A stretch of 64,000 nt of DNA from Promethearchaeia archaeon (GTDB lineage Archaea; Asgardarchaeota; Lokiarchaeia; Sigyniarchaeales; SOKP01), in NCBI GenBank assembly GCA_029856155.1, contig JAHQWL010000102.1, positions 1-64,000 of the forward strand, in the 5' to 3' direction. Positions 16,678-26,969 of this stretch are shown piece after piece. Under the pieces are notes generated by a model. That model did no database searches, was not told the origin of the DNA, and was given only the letters and a program-made list of their open reading frames with translations. Every line of letters begins with the position of its first letter. Position 1 is the first letter of the stretch. The translations under genes were made by a program, and so were the position numbers.

Positions 16678-17003
16678 GGAAAAGGTAAAAGAAAAAGAGT
16701 ATAGGGATTTGTTTCGCTCAAGATAATAATAAAACTGCGAGTAAATACACTAAAGATATTTTTTCCTTTAGGTTCATCTTTAAAGCAGTCTTATTTGAAT
16801 TCATTCTTATAAAGATTATATATATTTTTATATTAAAATATTTCTAGGATCTTGAGTCATATTTTATTAATCCAATAGAATATAGAAGATAAGGCTAAGA
16901 TTTAATTCTTTTGCGATAACTCGTTTTTAGAAAATAGTACAAATTGTTAAATATATCCTTTTATTTCATTTTTTAGTGCTTCATTTAAAATAATACTAAT
17001 TAT
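16678..17003. other. Intergenic region upstream of leuS and the six-PAS kinase
   Basis: AT-rich divergent spacer. A long imperfect inverted repeat joins CCTATATTCTTTTTC (~16630-16644) to GAAAAAGAGTATAGG (~16691-16705), and AACAAATCC (~16667) to GGATTTGTT (~16705), so leader RNA of leuS could fold. I see no known riboswitch or RNA gene. Confidence 0.3.
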
Positions 17004-20000
17004 TTGAAAGAAATTGGGGTTAAGTATATCGTGAAAAATATTACTACACGTAATAAACTTAAAGTTGATTTTGAAAATAACGATAAACTATGGCAAATAA
17101 CTCTTGATGCAATGAGTGAATCTGTTTTTCTCATTGATTTAGAGCATAAAATCCTCCAATGTAATAAAGCAACTTTAGATATTTTGGGAAAGTCTAATTT
17201 CAATGAAATTATAGGCCATTCTTGTTGGGAACTAGTGCATTGTACTACAGCACCAATTAATTGGTGCCCCGTTAACCGTATGAGGCAAACGGGCCAAAGA
17301 GAGTCTACAGTTCAGATTTTAAACGGTAGATGGGTTGAAATTTCTGTAGAACCCGTTTTCAGTGATGAGGGAGAGATCACTGGAGCTGTTCATATCATTA
17401 CTGACATTAGTGCCCGAAAAAAAGCAGAAGATGATCTAAGTGAATCAGAACAGCAATATCTCACAATTCTTAATTCTTTAAGTGATGCTATGCATGTGGT
17501 GGATAGAGATTTAAAAATCATATTCCAAAATCCCGCTATGATTCAATGGCTCGAACAGTTGAATTTAAGTTCTGATCTTATAAGTAAGACCATTTTCGAG
17601 GCATTTCCTTTCTTAGATTATAATAAAGTCTATAATGAATATGATAAAGTCTTCAATGATAGGGAACTTCTAATCACTACAGAAGCTGTCAAACTATTTG
17701 ATCGAAATGTATTTACTGAGACTATAAAAATTCCAATGATTAGGGAGGGTGAAGTTAGCCATATTATTACTATTTTAAGGGATATTACTGATCAAAAGGA
17801 AGCTGAACAAAAACTAAGAGCTTCTGAAGAAAAATATCGATATTTAATTGAAAATGCATTTGAAGGAGTATGGGTTATAGATTCAAATGCTGATACAGTT
17901 TTAGTTAATCCTAGTATGGCACATATTTTAGGTTATTCTGCAGAGGAAATGATTGGAGAATCTTTATTTTCTTTTATGGATGAAAAAGCAGTTAAAATTA
18001 CTAAAAACCATTTAGAAAAACGAAAACAAGGTATCTCTGAGGAACGAGATGCTGAAATGATTCATAAAAATGATAAAAAAGTCTTTCTAAGAATAAGACC
18101 AACTCCTATATTTAACCATCTCGGGAAGTATGAAGGAACCTACGCTTTTCTAGCAAATATTATACAGAGAAAATCGGCTGAGCAAAAGTTGAAAGAATCT
18201 GAAAAGAAATTTAGAAATCTATTCGAAAATTCTCCTAATATAATAATACTTTTAGATCAAAAAGGTGTCATCCTGGATTTTAATCAATTATTTCTAAATA
18301 AATTTAATTTTGAAAAGAAAGAATTAGTAGGGAAGGATTTTCGTGATATTCTTAGGATTAATTCAGGGAATACCTTAACTGCCGTTGAACAATATAAAAA
18401 ATTAATACAGAATGGAAAAGTAGAACCTTTTGAATTAGGAATAACAAATGTAGAAGGAAAGCAGGTATGGATCAATCTTCAGGCTTCCGAAATTGAAATA
18501 GGTAATCAACATATTATACAAGTAATATTACAAGACATTACGGAAAAAAAGTTTGCTGAAACTGAATTAAAAGAATCTGAAGAAAAGTTCAGGATTATTG
18601 CTGAACAGTCATTTATGGGCATAATAATATTACAAAATGGAGTTTTTAAATATTTTAATGAACAAGCAGCTAAAATGAATGGATATTCAATGGAAGAAAT
18701 ACGAAATTGGGAACCGTATGAATTTCAAAAACTTATTTATCCAGATGATAGAGATTTTGTTATGGCACAAGTACGAAAAAAACAAGCTGGTGAACCAGAT
18801 GTTTTTTCTCATTATCAATATAGGGTTATAAAGAAAAATGGAGAAGTAATTTGGGTTGAAAATTTTTCAAAGACAATAAACTACGGAGGAAGACCTGCTG
18901 ATTTTGTGATGACAATTGATATTGATGACAAAATAAAATCAGATCAGAAATTAAAGGAATCTGAAGAAAATTTCAGAACTATTGCGGAGCAAGCTTTTAT
19001 TGGAACCTTAATAATTCAAGATGACAAAGTGGAGTATGTGAATAATGCTTTGCTGCAAATTTTTGAATATTCTCATGAGGTAATAGATAATTGGAGAAAA
19101 AATGACCTAATCAAACTTATTTACCCTGAAGATTTACAATATTTGAGAGAATATCGCAAAAAATTACGTGCTGGTGAATCTGACATAAAAGAATATTATT
19201 CTTATAGAGTGTTCACTAAATATGGTAAGATAAAATGGATTGATCAATTCTCAAGACCTATTATTTATCGAGGACAACAAGCAGAAATAGTTACCATCAT
19301 GGATATAACTGAAAAAAAGAAAGCTGAAGAAGAATTAAGAAAACTTAACACATTAAAGTCCGAACTTTTAAGAAGAACTTCTCATGAGTTGAAAACACCG
19401 CTTGTTTCAATTAAGGGTTTTTCTGATCTCTTGTTAACAGTACATAAAGACAAATTGGATGATTATGTACTAGCTACTATTCATGAAATAAAGCTTGGAT
19501 GTGAGAGGTTAGAAAATCTTATTCAAGATATTTTAAAAACAGCTGAATTAGAATCTGAATCCGTTGAACTAAAAAAATCTGAAGAAGATATATCATTTTT
19601 AATAAAATTATGCGTTAAAGAATTACAGGGCTTAATAAGGTTAAGAAATCATAATATAAACTTAGAAATTCATGATAAGTTGATAACTAGATTTGAACCA
19701 GACCAAATCCATCTTGTTTTGAGTAATTTACTCAATAATGCAATAAAATATACTCCTCCTAATGGAAAAATTAAAATTAAAACTGATCAAACTAATGATA
19801 CTATTTTAATTTCAATACAAGATAATGGAATCGGAATAACCAATGAAGAAAAAAAGAGATTATTTTCCCAATTTGGTAAAATTGAAAGATATGGACAAGG
19901 ACTTGATATTATATCTGATGGTTCTGGATTAGGATTATTTATAACTAAAAAAATAATAGAATTACATGGTGGAAAGATATGGGTTAGATCTAAAGGGAGG

Positions 20001-20057
20001 AACAAAGGTTCCACTTTTTATTTTACTCTCCCATTAATTACACAAAATAAAGAGTAA
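17004..20057 (+). CDS. Six-PAS sensor histidine kinase
   Basis: About 1017 residues, soluble. Six PAS domains in series (roughly 25-135, 150-265, 275-390, 400-510, 525-640, 650-765), each ending in a kinase-type linker. Then comes HisKA with H794 in RRTSHELKTPL and HATPase with NLLNNAIKYTPP, DNGIGI and GSGLGLFITKK. The first PAS has a cysteine-rich loop (CWELVHCTTAP...WCPVNRM) of the kind found in PAS domains that may hold a metal or sense redox. PAS 5 and 6 are close copies of each other (EEFRIIAEQ / ENFRTIAEQ). Start: TTG 17004 gives the longest frame, but GTG 17031, ten bases after GGGGT, is a likely true start. No adjacent response regulator. Confidence 0.92.
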   Translation: MKEIGVKYIVKNITTRNKLKVDFENNDKLWQITLDAMSESVFLIDLEHKILQCNKATLDILGKSNFNEIIGHSCWELVHCTTAPINWCPVNRMRQTGQRESTVQILNGRWVEISVEPVFSDEGEITGAVHIITDISARKKAEDDLSESEQQYLTILNSLSDAMHVVDRDLKIIFQNPAMIQWLEQLNLSSDLISKTIFEAFPFLDYNKVYNEYDKVFNDRELLITTEAVKLFDRNVFTETIKIPMIREGEVSHIITILRDITDQKEAEQKLRASEEKYRYLIENAFEGVWVIDSNADTVLVNPSMAHILGYSAEEMIGESLFSFMDEKAVKITKNHLEKRKQGISEERDAEMIHKNDKKVFLRIRPTPIFNHLGKYEGTYAFLANIIQRKSAEQKLKESEKKFRNLFENSPNIIILLDQKGVILDFNQLFLNKFNFEKKELVGKDFRDILRINSGNTLTAVEQYKKLIQNGKVEPFELGITNVEGKQVWINLQASEIEIGNQHIIQVILQDITEKKFAETELKESEEKFRIIAEQSFMGIIILQNGVFKYFNEQAAKMNGYSMEEIRNWEPYEFQKLIYPDDRDFVMAQVRKKQAGEPDVFSHYQYRVIKKNGEVIWVENFSKTINYGGRPADFVMTIDIDDKIKSDQKLKESEENFRTIAEQAFIGTLIIQDDKVEYVNNALLQIFEYSHEVIDNWRKNDLIKLIYPEDLQYLREYRKKLRAGESDIKEYYSYRVFTKYGKIKWIDQFSRPIIYRGQQAEIVTIMDITEKKKAEEELRKLNTLKSELLRRTSHELKTPLVSIKGFSDLLLTVHKDKLDDYVLATIHEIKLGCERLENLIQDILKTAELESESVELKKSEEDISFLIKLCVKELQGLIRLRNHNINLEIHDKLITRFEPDQIHLVLSNLLNNAIKYTPPNGKIKIKTDQTNDTILISIQDNGIGITNEEKKRLFSQFGKIERYGQGLDIISDGSGLGLFITKKIIELHGGKIWVRSKGRNKGSTFYFTLPLITQNKE

Positions 20058-20140
20058 ATAGGCTTTCTATAAAAAAATAATAAGAATCTAAAATTCATAA
20101 CTATGTAATCCTTTTTAATAAAATTCAAATATCTTTATTT

Positions 20141-20761
20141 ATGTCAATAACGAAAAAAAATGCTGAAATCCAAGCAGAAAATATAGTAAGAAGAATATTA
20201 GAAGAAAAAAATTATCTTTCTAAAGTTTTAAAAGGAGTTATGGCTAAAGAAGATTCAGTGAGATATCCAAATGCGATCGCTTTAGAAATTCTAAGTAAGG
20301 AGAATCCTAATATAATTTATCCTGAATGGAATTTTTTTGTTGATTTAATAAAAAGCAAAAATGCTTATCATAAATCGATTGCAATCTCTACAATTTCAAA
20401 TTTAACCGCAGTAGATGAAAAAAATAAATTTGAAGAAATTTTTGAAGAATTTTTTAAGCTTATTGATGATAAAAGTGTTATTGTTTCTAGAAAGCTAGCA
20501 ATTTGTGCAGGGAGAATTGCTACTGCTAAACTATCATTAAAAAGTAAAATCACAGCAGTTTTGCTAAGTATCAATGATACTCAACATAGCCCAAGTCGCA
20601 AAGATTTAATAAAAGGAGACATTATTGAAAGTTTCAGTGAATATTTTAAAGATATTAAGGATAAAAAGACAATTATTGAATTTGTTAAAAAACAATTAGA
20701 TAGTAGTAGTCCAAGTACAATGAAAAAAGCTAAAGAATTTCTCTCAAAATGGGAAAAGTAA
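20141..20761 (+). CDS. HEAT/ARM-like helical repeat protein
   Basis: 206 residues, all-helical, with repeated pairs such as PNAIALEILSKENPNIIYPEWNFFVDLI and SRKLAICAGRIATAKLSLKSKI that resemble HEAT repeats. Lysine-rich, cytoplasmic, no catalytic motif. It follows the six-PAS kinase by 83 bases on the same strand and may be co-transcribed. Function not recognised; probably a protein-binding scaffold. Confidence 0.7.
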   Translation: MSITKKNAEIQAENIVRRILEEKNYLSKVLKGVMAKEDSVRYPNAIALEILSKENPNIIYPEWNFFVDLIKSKNAYHKSIAISTISNLTAVDEKNKFEEIFEEFFKLIDDKSVIVSRKLAICAGRIATAKLSLKSKITAVLLSINDTQHSPSRKDLIKGDIIESFSEYFKDIKDKKTIIEFVKKQLDSSSPSTMKKAKEFLSKWEK

Positions 20762-20866
20762 ATTAACTATTAGGTTAGTTAAAATTTCTATTTATAATTA
20801 TTAAAACTTTTAATCTTTCTGTTTATTATATAGAATTAAATTAAAATAAAATAATTGTGAAATTAT

Positions 20867-22321
20867 ATGGTTGAATTTAATCCAAAAGTTTTAAGTAAAG
20901 AGGAATTAAGTGCAATCTCAGCTGGAGTAAATGAAGAAGAATTATTATTATTTGATAAACATTTATTAGACAACTATTATGATAGTAATGTGTTCCTTGA
21001 AGCTAAAGAACCAGGGTCCCCTTGGGTTGTTGTAAAGGACTTTAAAACGGGAAAACAATCTGAAAAGCTTGATTGCACTTCTCAGTATTGGTCATTAGCA
21101 TTAGGATTTGCGCATCCTGATGTAAATTATGCTGTGGCAGAACAAATGAAAAGATTTACTCATATTAAATCGGAAGGTGTATTTCCTTCTCGTGCTAAGT
21201 TTATCAATAAATTATCTGAATTATGTCCTGGTAGATTAAAAGGAGGAAGAGTTAAGATAAATAATGAAGGCGGGAGTTTAGCACTTGAATCAGCTGTAAA
21301 ATTCGCTTTAGTTGCATCTAAAGGTGGAGATCATTTCCTAACCTTCCGAGGTGGCTACCATGGAAATACTTTAGCTATGATATCCGCATCTCAACCTTTC
21401 CATTCAATAACCAGATTTAGACCTTTTGGAATAGATTTCTTTACAAGGGTCCCACAACCTTATTGTTATCGATGTTTGTGGAATTATAAAAATGGATTAT
21501 ATGGGAAACAGGATCCCGAATGTAATTTAGAGTGCTTTAATTTGGTTAAAGAATATTTAATGGGTCTAACTTCTAGAAAATTAGCAGGAGTTATTTTAGA
21601 ACCTTGGCAGGCAGCAGGAGGACATGTACCTTTCCCGCCAGATTTTCTTGTCAAATTAAGAGAAGTTTGTGATGAAGAGAGGATCTTCATAATATACGAT
21701 GAGTCTCAAACAGGTGTGTGGAGAACAGGTAAATATTTTACTTTAACTGAAAAATATGAAAAAGAACTCGGAATTGATGTATCTCCCGATATGATGTGTT
21801 TTACAAAAGCTATTGGTGGAGGTTTTGCATTAGGAGCTATGATTGTATCAAGTAAAATAAAAAAGAGATTTGGGCCATCTGAAGATCATACAACTTTCTG
21901 TAATACACCTATAGGGTGTACAGCAGGGCTTGCTTCAATGATGGTAATAGAAAGATCAAAAATTGGAGAAAATTGTGAAGAAAGAGGTAAACAGATCACT
22001 AAGCGATTAAAAGAACTTCAGGAAAAATATAATGTAATAGGAGATATACGTGGCCCAGGTTTATTCATAGGAATTGAATTGGTTAAAAACCAAAAATCGA
22101 GAGAACCTTTTACTGAACTCATGGAGGAAATGCTCCATGAGGGTGTAAAACAAAATATACTTTTTGGACCAAGTATGCCCTATTTTAGTGGAACAGGAAA
22201 GTTGTTAAAGAGAAATTTAATAAAAGTAAAACCTCCACTCAATATTACTGAAGAAGATGCTGATTTTATCTGTGATAAATTTGAAAGTGTATTAAAATCA
22301 TCAATTAGCAATCTAAAGTAG
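20867..22321 (+). CDS. Class III PLP-dependent aminotransferase
   Basis: 484 residues. Family motifs: EGGSLALESAVKFA, YHGNT, ILEPWQAAGG, IIYDESQTGVWRTG with the cofactor-binding D278, and the Schiff-base lysine K314 in CFTKAIGGGFALGA. A four-cysteine insert (C200, C203, C219, C223) is like the one in some 4-aminobutyrate and omega-amino-acid aminotransferases. Cytoplasmic; transfers an amino group from an omega-amino acid or similar substrate to a keto acid. It forms a likely operon with the UroD-like gene 7 bases downstream, which suggests a shared catabolic route, but the substrate is not determined. Confidence 0.9.
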   Translation: MVEFNPKVLSKEELSAISAGVNEEELLLFDKHLLDNYYDSNVFLEAKEPGSPWVVVKDFKTGKQSEKLDCTSQYWSLALGFAHPDVNYAVAEQMKRFTHIKSEGVFPSRAKFINKLSELCPGRLKGGRVKINNEGGSLALESAVKFALVASKGGDHFLTFRGGYHGNTLAMISASQPFHSITRFRPFGIDFFTRVPQPYCYRCLWNYKNGLYGKQDPECNLECFNLVKEYLMGLTSRKLAGVILEPWQAAGGHVPFPPDFLVKLREVCDEERIFIIYDESQTGVWRTGKYFTLTEKYEKELGIDVSPDMMCFTKAIGGGFALGAMIVSSKIKKRFGPSEDHTTFCNTPIGCTAGLASMMVIERSKIGENCEERGKQITKRLKELQEKYNVIGDIRGPGLFIGIELVKNQKSREPFTELMEEMLHEGVKQNILFGPSMPYFSGTGKLLKRNLIKVKPPLNITEEDADFICDKFESVLKSSISNLK

Positions 22322-22328
22322 ATTTAAT

Positions 22329-23573
22329 ATGAATTCTCGAGAACGTGTACTCGCAAGTATTAACCATAAAGAACCTGACAGAGTACCTATTGATCTTGGT
22401 GGTTTTCCAGTTACAGGAATTTCGGCAATAGCATATCATAACTTAAAGAAATATTTAGGATTTAATTCGGGTCAAATTAGGGTCTATGATCTGATGCAAC
22501 AACTGGCTGTTCCGGAAAAAAATATACTCGATTTATTTAAAGTAGATATATTAGATGTCGGAAGCACTTTTAACACTGAAGACGAAGATTGGTATGACAT
22601 ACATCTAAATGGATATGATCTACAGTTCCCAAATTGGTTTCAACCAAGGCATAATCCTGACGATTCATATGATGTTCTCCATCGTGATGGTACAATAATT
22701 GCTAGGATGACAAAGGATGCTTTAGTTTTTGACCAAACGTATTATCCGTGCTTAGAAAATTACCCTGAAACATACGTAGACTTTCAAAAAATGGCTAGTA
22801 AAAATCCTTGGGTAGCACAAGTAACTCCTCCATTTAGTAATATTGGTCAAAAGAGATTTTGGAAAACTTTAAGAAAAAACGCTATTACATTAAAAGAACA
22901 GTCCAAAAAAGCAATAGCACTCAATTTAGGAAGTACATCTTTTGAATTAGCAAGTTCATTTAAAAGATTAGATAAATTTTTAATTGATTTAGTAAGAAAC
23001 ACTTCAAAGGTTGAAAAGTTTCTTGATTTTATGATGGAGTTCTTTTTTAATTCACTCAGTGTAATATGTAGTTATGTGGGAGATGTAATTGATATAATAA
23101 AAATAGGTGATGACCTTGGCGAAAATAAAGGTCCTTTCATTAGCCCCAGAATTTTTCGAGAAATTTTTAAACCAAGAATTACCGAGATATGCGATTTTAT
23201 CAAGAAAAAAAGCTCAATGAAAATATTTTATCATTCCTGTGGGTCTATTGTACCTTTATTGCCAGATCTGATAGATACTGGTATAGATATTCTCAATCCC
23301 GTACAAATAAACGCAAGAGATATGGATCCTAAATTTCTGAAGGATAATTTTGGGGATGAAATTACATTTTGGGGTGGTGGTGCCGATACACGTAATGTTA
23401 TTAATAGAAAAAATCCCGAAGAGGTTAAAAAGCATGTATTAGAATTGCTTGAAATTTTCTTTCCAGGAGGAGGATATGTTTGGAATACAGTTCATAATAT
23501 TTTACCAGATGTCCCCCCTCAAAACATAGTCGCTATGTTTGAAGCTATCGAGGAATTCAATAATAATCTTTAA
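22329..23573 (+). CDS. Uroporphyrinogen decarboxylase-fold protein (methyltransferase-like)
   Basis: 414 residues, full-length UroD/MtaA-type barrel. It starts MNSRERVLASINHKEPDRVPID, the standard opening of the non-haem branch. It contains the HSCGS motif (near 300) used for zinc/thiol binding in corrinoid methyltransferases, but I see no later paired cysteine. The organism fragment shows no haem genes, so a role in methyl or C1 transfer is more likely than haem synthesis. It follows the aminotransferase by 7 bases. Confidence 0.85.
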   Translation: MNSRERVLASINHKEPDRVPIDLGGFPVTGISAIAYHNLKKYLGFNSGQIRVYDLMQQLAVPEKNILDLFKVDILDVGSTFNTEDEDWYDIHLNGYDLQFPNWFQPRHNPDDSYDVLHRDGTIIARMTKDALVFDQTYYPCLENYPETYVDFQKMASKNPWVAQVTPPFSNIGQKRFWKTLRKNAITLKEQSKKAIALNLGSTSFELASSFKRLDKFLIDLVRNTSKVEKFLDFMMEFFFNSLSVICSYVGDVIDIIKIGDDLGENKGPFISPRIFREIFKPRITEICDFIKKKSSMKIFYHSCGSIVPLLPDLIDTGIDILNPVQINARDMDPKFLKDNFGDEITFWGGGADTRNVINRKNPEEVKKHVLELLEIFFPGGGYVWNTVHNILPDVPPQNIVAMFEAIEEFNNNL

Positions 23574-23579
23574 TCATTT

Positions 23580-24539
23580 CTAGGAGAAATCTTTTGCAAC
23601 AAGCCTTAAATTTTGAATAGATTTTGGTTTAAAGAAGAATTCATTTTTATTATATAGAACTATCTTCATTAACGGTAAGAAATTCGCTAAATAAAGAGAG
23701 ATTCCTCTAATTTCTTTATCATTAAGTAAAAATTTGATATTTTCAAATTTGAAAAACCCCAACTGTCCACTTATTTCATGCAAATTTCCAATTTTTTGAG
23801 AGCCTATATATACTGGAGATAAATTGTTAGATATATTTTTTTGCTGGAAAATTACTGTACCAATTTTATAGTGAGGAATTCCCCCATCCAAAAGACATTC
23901 TAAATTGTTGACTATTATCTTAACTCCATAGAAGGGAAAGAGATTATGATAAAAATGTTTTGGTAAAGATGCTAGAATCATCTCTGGATATGTGGAATGA
24001 ATTTCGATAGGAATTTGATTCGTATTTATTTCTTCAGAAAATTCATTTAACGTATTTTTCTTTTCAATTGCCAAAGAAAAACTTTTTCCTCCTCTAGCAC
24101 GAATAGCATCGTTGATTGGTCTTATTTCCAGATGCAAATGAGGACTCGACCAGTATGCAAAATATCCATTACGAATAGTTTTTCCTAAATGATCACCTAC
24201 TTCAATTTGATCTCCTACTTTAACATTTGGATTAACATGCATGATTTTCCAAAGAATCTCAGAATTTAGAGGATTACTAAGTAAAATCAAATAATCGACA
24301 TCAACCCCATCAGAAAATTTAGCCTTAGGTGCTCTTAATTTTTTGATTTGCTGGATTTTTCCTGAAACTGGGCTTAGAATTTCAATGTTTTCCAATGTTA
24401 GATTAGGATAGATATCAATTGCGAGTCCGTGCTGATGGGCGTAATAAGGGGATGTTCCTATACTAAAATGACTTGCTTGTGGTATTGATACTCTTATTCC
24501 ATCCATTTTGACTATATCATAAAATTTAGAGTTAGTCAT
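23580..24539 (-). CDS. M23/lysostaphin-like metalloprotease-fold protein
   Basis: 319 residues. The core (~30-165) has M23-like elements: HQHGLAID near 35-42, PVSGKI, the biotinyl-like strand VKVGDQIEVGDHLG, and the HxH motif HLHLEIRP. The first metal motif is H-x4-D, not the usual H-x3-D, so zinc binding may be altered. There is no signal peptide or membrane segment, and archaea have no murein, so a classic cell-wall role is unlikely. The C-terminal ~150 residues are beta-rich and not recognised. It converges on the UroD-like gene with 6 bases between the stops. Confidence 0.75.
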   Translation of the reverse strand: MTNSKFYDIVKMDGIRVSIPQASHFSIGTSPYYAHQHGLAIDIYPNLTLENIEILSPVSGKIQQIKKLRAPKAKFSDGVDVDYLILLSNPLNSEILWKIMHVNPNVKVGDQIEVGDHLGKTIRNGYFAYWSSPHLHLEIRPINDAIRARGGKSFSLAIEKKNTLNEFSEEINTNQIPIEIHSTYPEMILASLPKHFYHNLFPFYGVKIIVNNLECLLDGGIPHYKIGTVIFQQKNISNNLSPVYIGSQKIGNLHEISGQLGFFKFENIKFLLNDKEIRGISLYLANFLPLMKIVLYNKNEFFFKPKSIQNLRLVAKDFS

Positions 24540-24763
24540 GAAAAACTTTTGGTGTTCTTGAGTAATAGTTATAATTAATGAGTTATGCCAAAATAAATTA
24601 TTTAATTAGTTTACAAAGAATATAGAATAGAATGGTTAACATATTCTTGGTCCTATATTCCAATTTTTACTTTTTTCAATTTTAAATTCATTTTTATAAT
24701 CTTTGTCTTAAAAGACCTCAAAAAAGTCAAAGTTTATTATTCTTGGTCTCCTATTCTTTATTG

Positions 24764-24789
24764 ATTCTTTAGAATTTAAAGAATTTTTA
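24764..24789 (+). promoter_or_regulatory. Hairpin upstream of the cold-shock gene
   Basis: ATTCTTTA-GAATT-TAAAGAAT, perfect 8-bp arms, followed by TTTT. It lies about 50 bases before the cold-shock ATG, so it could be a leader hairpin of that gene or an unrelated terminator. The spacer 24540-24839 also has a loose direct repeat (ATTCTTGGTC... at ~24642 and ~24738) and otherwise no gene. Confidence 0.35.
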
Positions 24790-24839
24790 AAAAAGTAAAA
24801 TAATTTGGTTTTTCCAAGTTTCGAAATTTGTGACATAAT

Positions 24840-25100
24840 ATGGTAAAAGGAACTGTAAAATGGTTTAACAGCCGTAAAGGCTTCGGATTTATAAATTCGG
24901 AAGAAGGAAGCGATGTTTTTGTTCATTACACTGCATTATCTGGTAGAGATGACGAATACAAGACTTTGAACGAGAACGATAAGGTTGAGTTTGATGTTGT
25001 CGAAGGTCAAAAAGGACCGCAAGCCAGCAACGTTGTAGTAACTGAAAAGGCTCCTCCTAATCCATATAATAGGGGCGGCAGAAGAAATCTCCGTTTTTAA
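24840..25100 (+). CDS. Cold-shock domain protein
   Basis: 86 residues. Complete [18 protein letters not shown] with RNP1 (KGFGFI) and RNP2 (VFVHY), ending in a short Gly/Arg tail ([10 protein letters not shown]). It binds single-stranded RNA or DNA as a chaperone. The CSD is about 68 residues and the tail is an extra basic segment. Bacterial-type CspA proteins are uncommon in archaea but known in some lineages including Asgard. Codon use looks richer in G/C than its neighbours, in line with high expression or transfer. Single-gene transcript with a long leader. Confidence 0.95.
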   Translation: MVKGTVKWFNSRKGFGFINSEEGSDVFVHYTALSGRDDEYKTLNENDKVEFDVVEGQKGPQASNVVVTEKAPPNPYNRGGRRNLRF

Positions 25101-25251
25101 ACAAAAAGACTTTGTAAATCTACAAAAAGGAAAATATAATATAAGAAATAAATAATAATTAGTAAAAAACTGTTTTTGCGATTGTTATCGAATCTTATCT
25201 TTTTTTTTATTTTTAATCTAAAAAAATACTTAATTTAATATTCATTTGAAT

Positions 25252-26700
25252 TTATTTCCAAATATTAATACCTTTGGCTACTAAATCTTTAAGGATTAAT
25301 TCTACTTCTAAATCTTTTCTTGTAGCTATTGGAGTATTTGCAATATATAAATCAGTAAGAGATTGAAGATCCAATAAAAATTCTGGGATTTTACTTATAG
25401 GATTATTATTTAACCATAAAACTTTTATAGATTTTAAATTACAGATATTTTCGGGAAACCTTTTTATGATATTATTACTCAAATCTAGAATTTCAAGATT
25501 CTTAAATCCAAATTTAATATCGACAAAATCTTCCAATTGATTGAAACTTAACCCTAAAACTTTTAATGAATTCATTTGATTCATATTTTTAGGTAAATTT
25601 CTAAGCTGATTACCCCATATAGAAAAAATTTCTAACTTTTTTAATTCGCAAATCGTTTCAGGTAAAAATTGAAGAACATTATGATTTAAATGCAATTCTT
25701 TAAGATTAATTAGTTTGCCAATCTTGTTTGGGAGTTTAATCAAGTGATTATCACTCAAATTTAATAATTTTAAACTCGTTAAATTACCTATTGAATCCGG
25801 AAGATATTTTAATCTGTTTTCTGTCATATATAACTCTTCTAAGGACTCAAACTTTCCTATCGAAGAAGGTAATACTCTCAACCCACATCGATTAAGACCT
25901 AGAGCATTAACTCTACCTTTTGCGTAGGAGAACCCCATATGAGTTTCTTTATTAATAACATCAACTGGTTTTAAGCGATTAATTAAAAATATCCTAGAAT
26001 TTTTTAAATTAATCTTAATAATGTCTAATAATACTTCAATTTCAGCTTCTTCAAGATTAGAACCTTGTTTCTTTTTAAATCTCTTTTTTAATTGCTCAAA
26101 GAGTAATTCCATCAATAGTTCTATTTCCTGATTATTAAAATATTCAAGATAATTTTCTTGAATTAAATATTGAGCAACATTTGTATAAAGATTCATGAGT
26201 CTCTCAATAATCTCATCTTTAAAAACTCGTCTTGCTACAGGATCTCCCTTATCAGTCAATTTTTTGAGAAGTGGAAAAGCTAAATTACTATGTAGCAAAT
26301 TAGTATCATAAAAGTTTTCAGACCATGCTTGTAGGTTGGAACAATGCCCCCAGAATTCAACTTCAGGGTTTAATTTGCGATATTTAGTGTCATATTCTAA
26401 AGAATGATCAAGCTTTTCACTAACATCATCTATTGACCTGAAATCATCGAATTCATTAATTCTATCTTCTGGAATTTCAATTAATAAATATTTACATTGA
26501 AGAAATTTTTCATCCTTAACATAAATTACAGATTTACCCTTTTCAAATTTTAATGTGATAAAATCATTTATCTTATAATCAGTTACTTCCTTTTTTGCTA
26601 GTTTAATATCTTCGATTGAGAACTTTATTCTCGTACCACATTTCCGACAGAAATTATAAGTTGTTTTATTCCTCGTACCACATTTGGGACAAAAAAGCAT
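25252..26700 (-). CDS. Zinc ribbon - leucine-rich repeat protein
   Basis: 482 residues. An N-terminal zinc ribbon with C4, C7, C18, C21 (CPKCGTR...CRKCGTR) is followed by a mixed alpha/beta middle (~30-270). The C-terminal half (~275-470) is a run of about eight 23-residue LRRs of the type LKELHLNHNVLQFLPETI. This LRR class (short, intracellular) is typical of protein-interaction proteins. No membrane segment. Function unknown; the combination suggests an adaptor. It is followed by no partner on the same strand. Confidence 0.85.
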   Translation of the reverse strand: MLFCPKCGTRNKTTYNFCRKCGTRIKFSIEDIKLAKKEVTDYKINDFITLKFEKGKSVIYVKDEKFLQCKYLLIEIPEDRINEFDDFRSIDDVSEKLDHSLEYDTKYRKLNPEVEFWGHCSNLQAWSENFYDTNLLHSNLAFPLLKKLTDKGDPVARRVFKDEIIERLMNLYTNVAQYLIQENYLEYFNNQEIELLMELLFEQLKKRFKKKQGSNLEEAEIEVLLDIIKINLKNSRIFLINRLKPVDVINKETHMGFSYAKGRVNALGLNRCGLRVLPSSIGKFESLEELYMTENRLKYLPDSIGNLTSLKLLNLSDNHLIKLPNKIGKLINLKELHLNHNVLQFLPETICELKKLEIFSIWGNQLRNLPKNMNQMNSLKVLGLSFNQLEDFVDIKFGFKNLEILDLSNNIIKRFPENICNLKSIKVLWLNNNPISKIPEFLLDLQSLTDLYIANTPIATRKDLEVELILKDLVAKGINIWK

Positions 26701-26940
26701 ATTATCTTGTTAGAAGCTTTAATTAAGCGAGATATCTTTTATTTTATAATAGGTTTAGCTTTTTTATACTTATTTGCTTTCCAAAATAATCATATTTCTC
26801 TTAATTTTTTGATTTAATTAGGATTATATTTTCGGCATAGGAATTGTCATAAATTATTGGAATCTTATGACAGAAAATTTAGAATATGATAGTAAGCAGG
26901 AGAGTTCAAAGCACGCTAATCTGTTTGAAGAATGCCATAT

Positions 26941-26962
26941 AAAATTCCAATGATGGAATTTT
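26941..26962 (-). terminator. Hairpin after the M50-like gene
   Basis: AAAATTCCA-atga-TGGAATTTT, perfect 9-bp arms, 8 bases beyond the stop codon of the minus-strand gene at 26970. The rest of 26701-26940 has no supportable gene. Confidence 0.45.
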
Positions 26963-26969
26963 TAATCCT

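Noticed and set aside
26867..26953. 28-codon plus-strand frame beginning MTENLEYDSK
   Set aside because: No ribosome site, lies over the terminator of the opposite gene, no paralogue.
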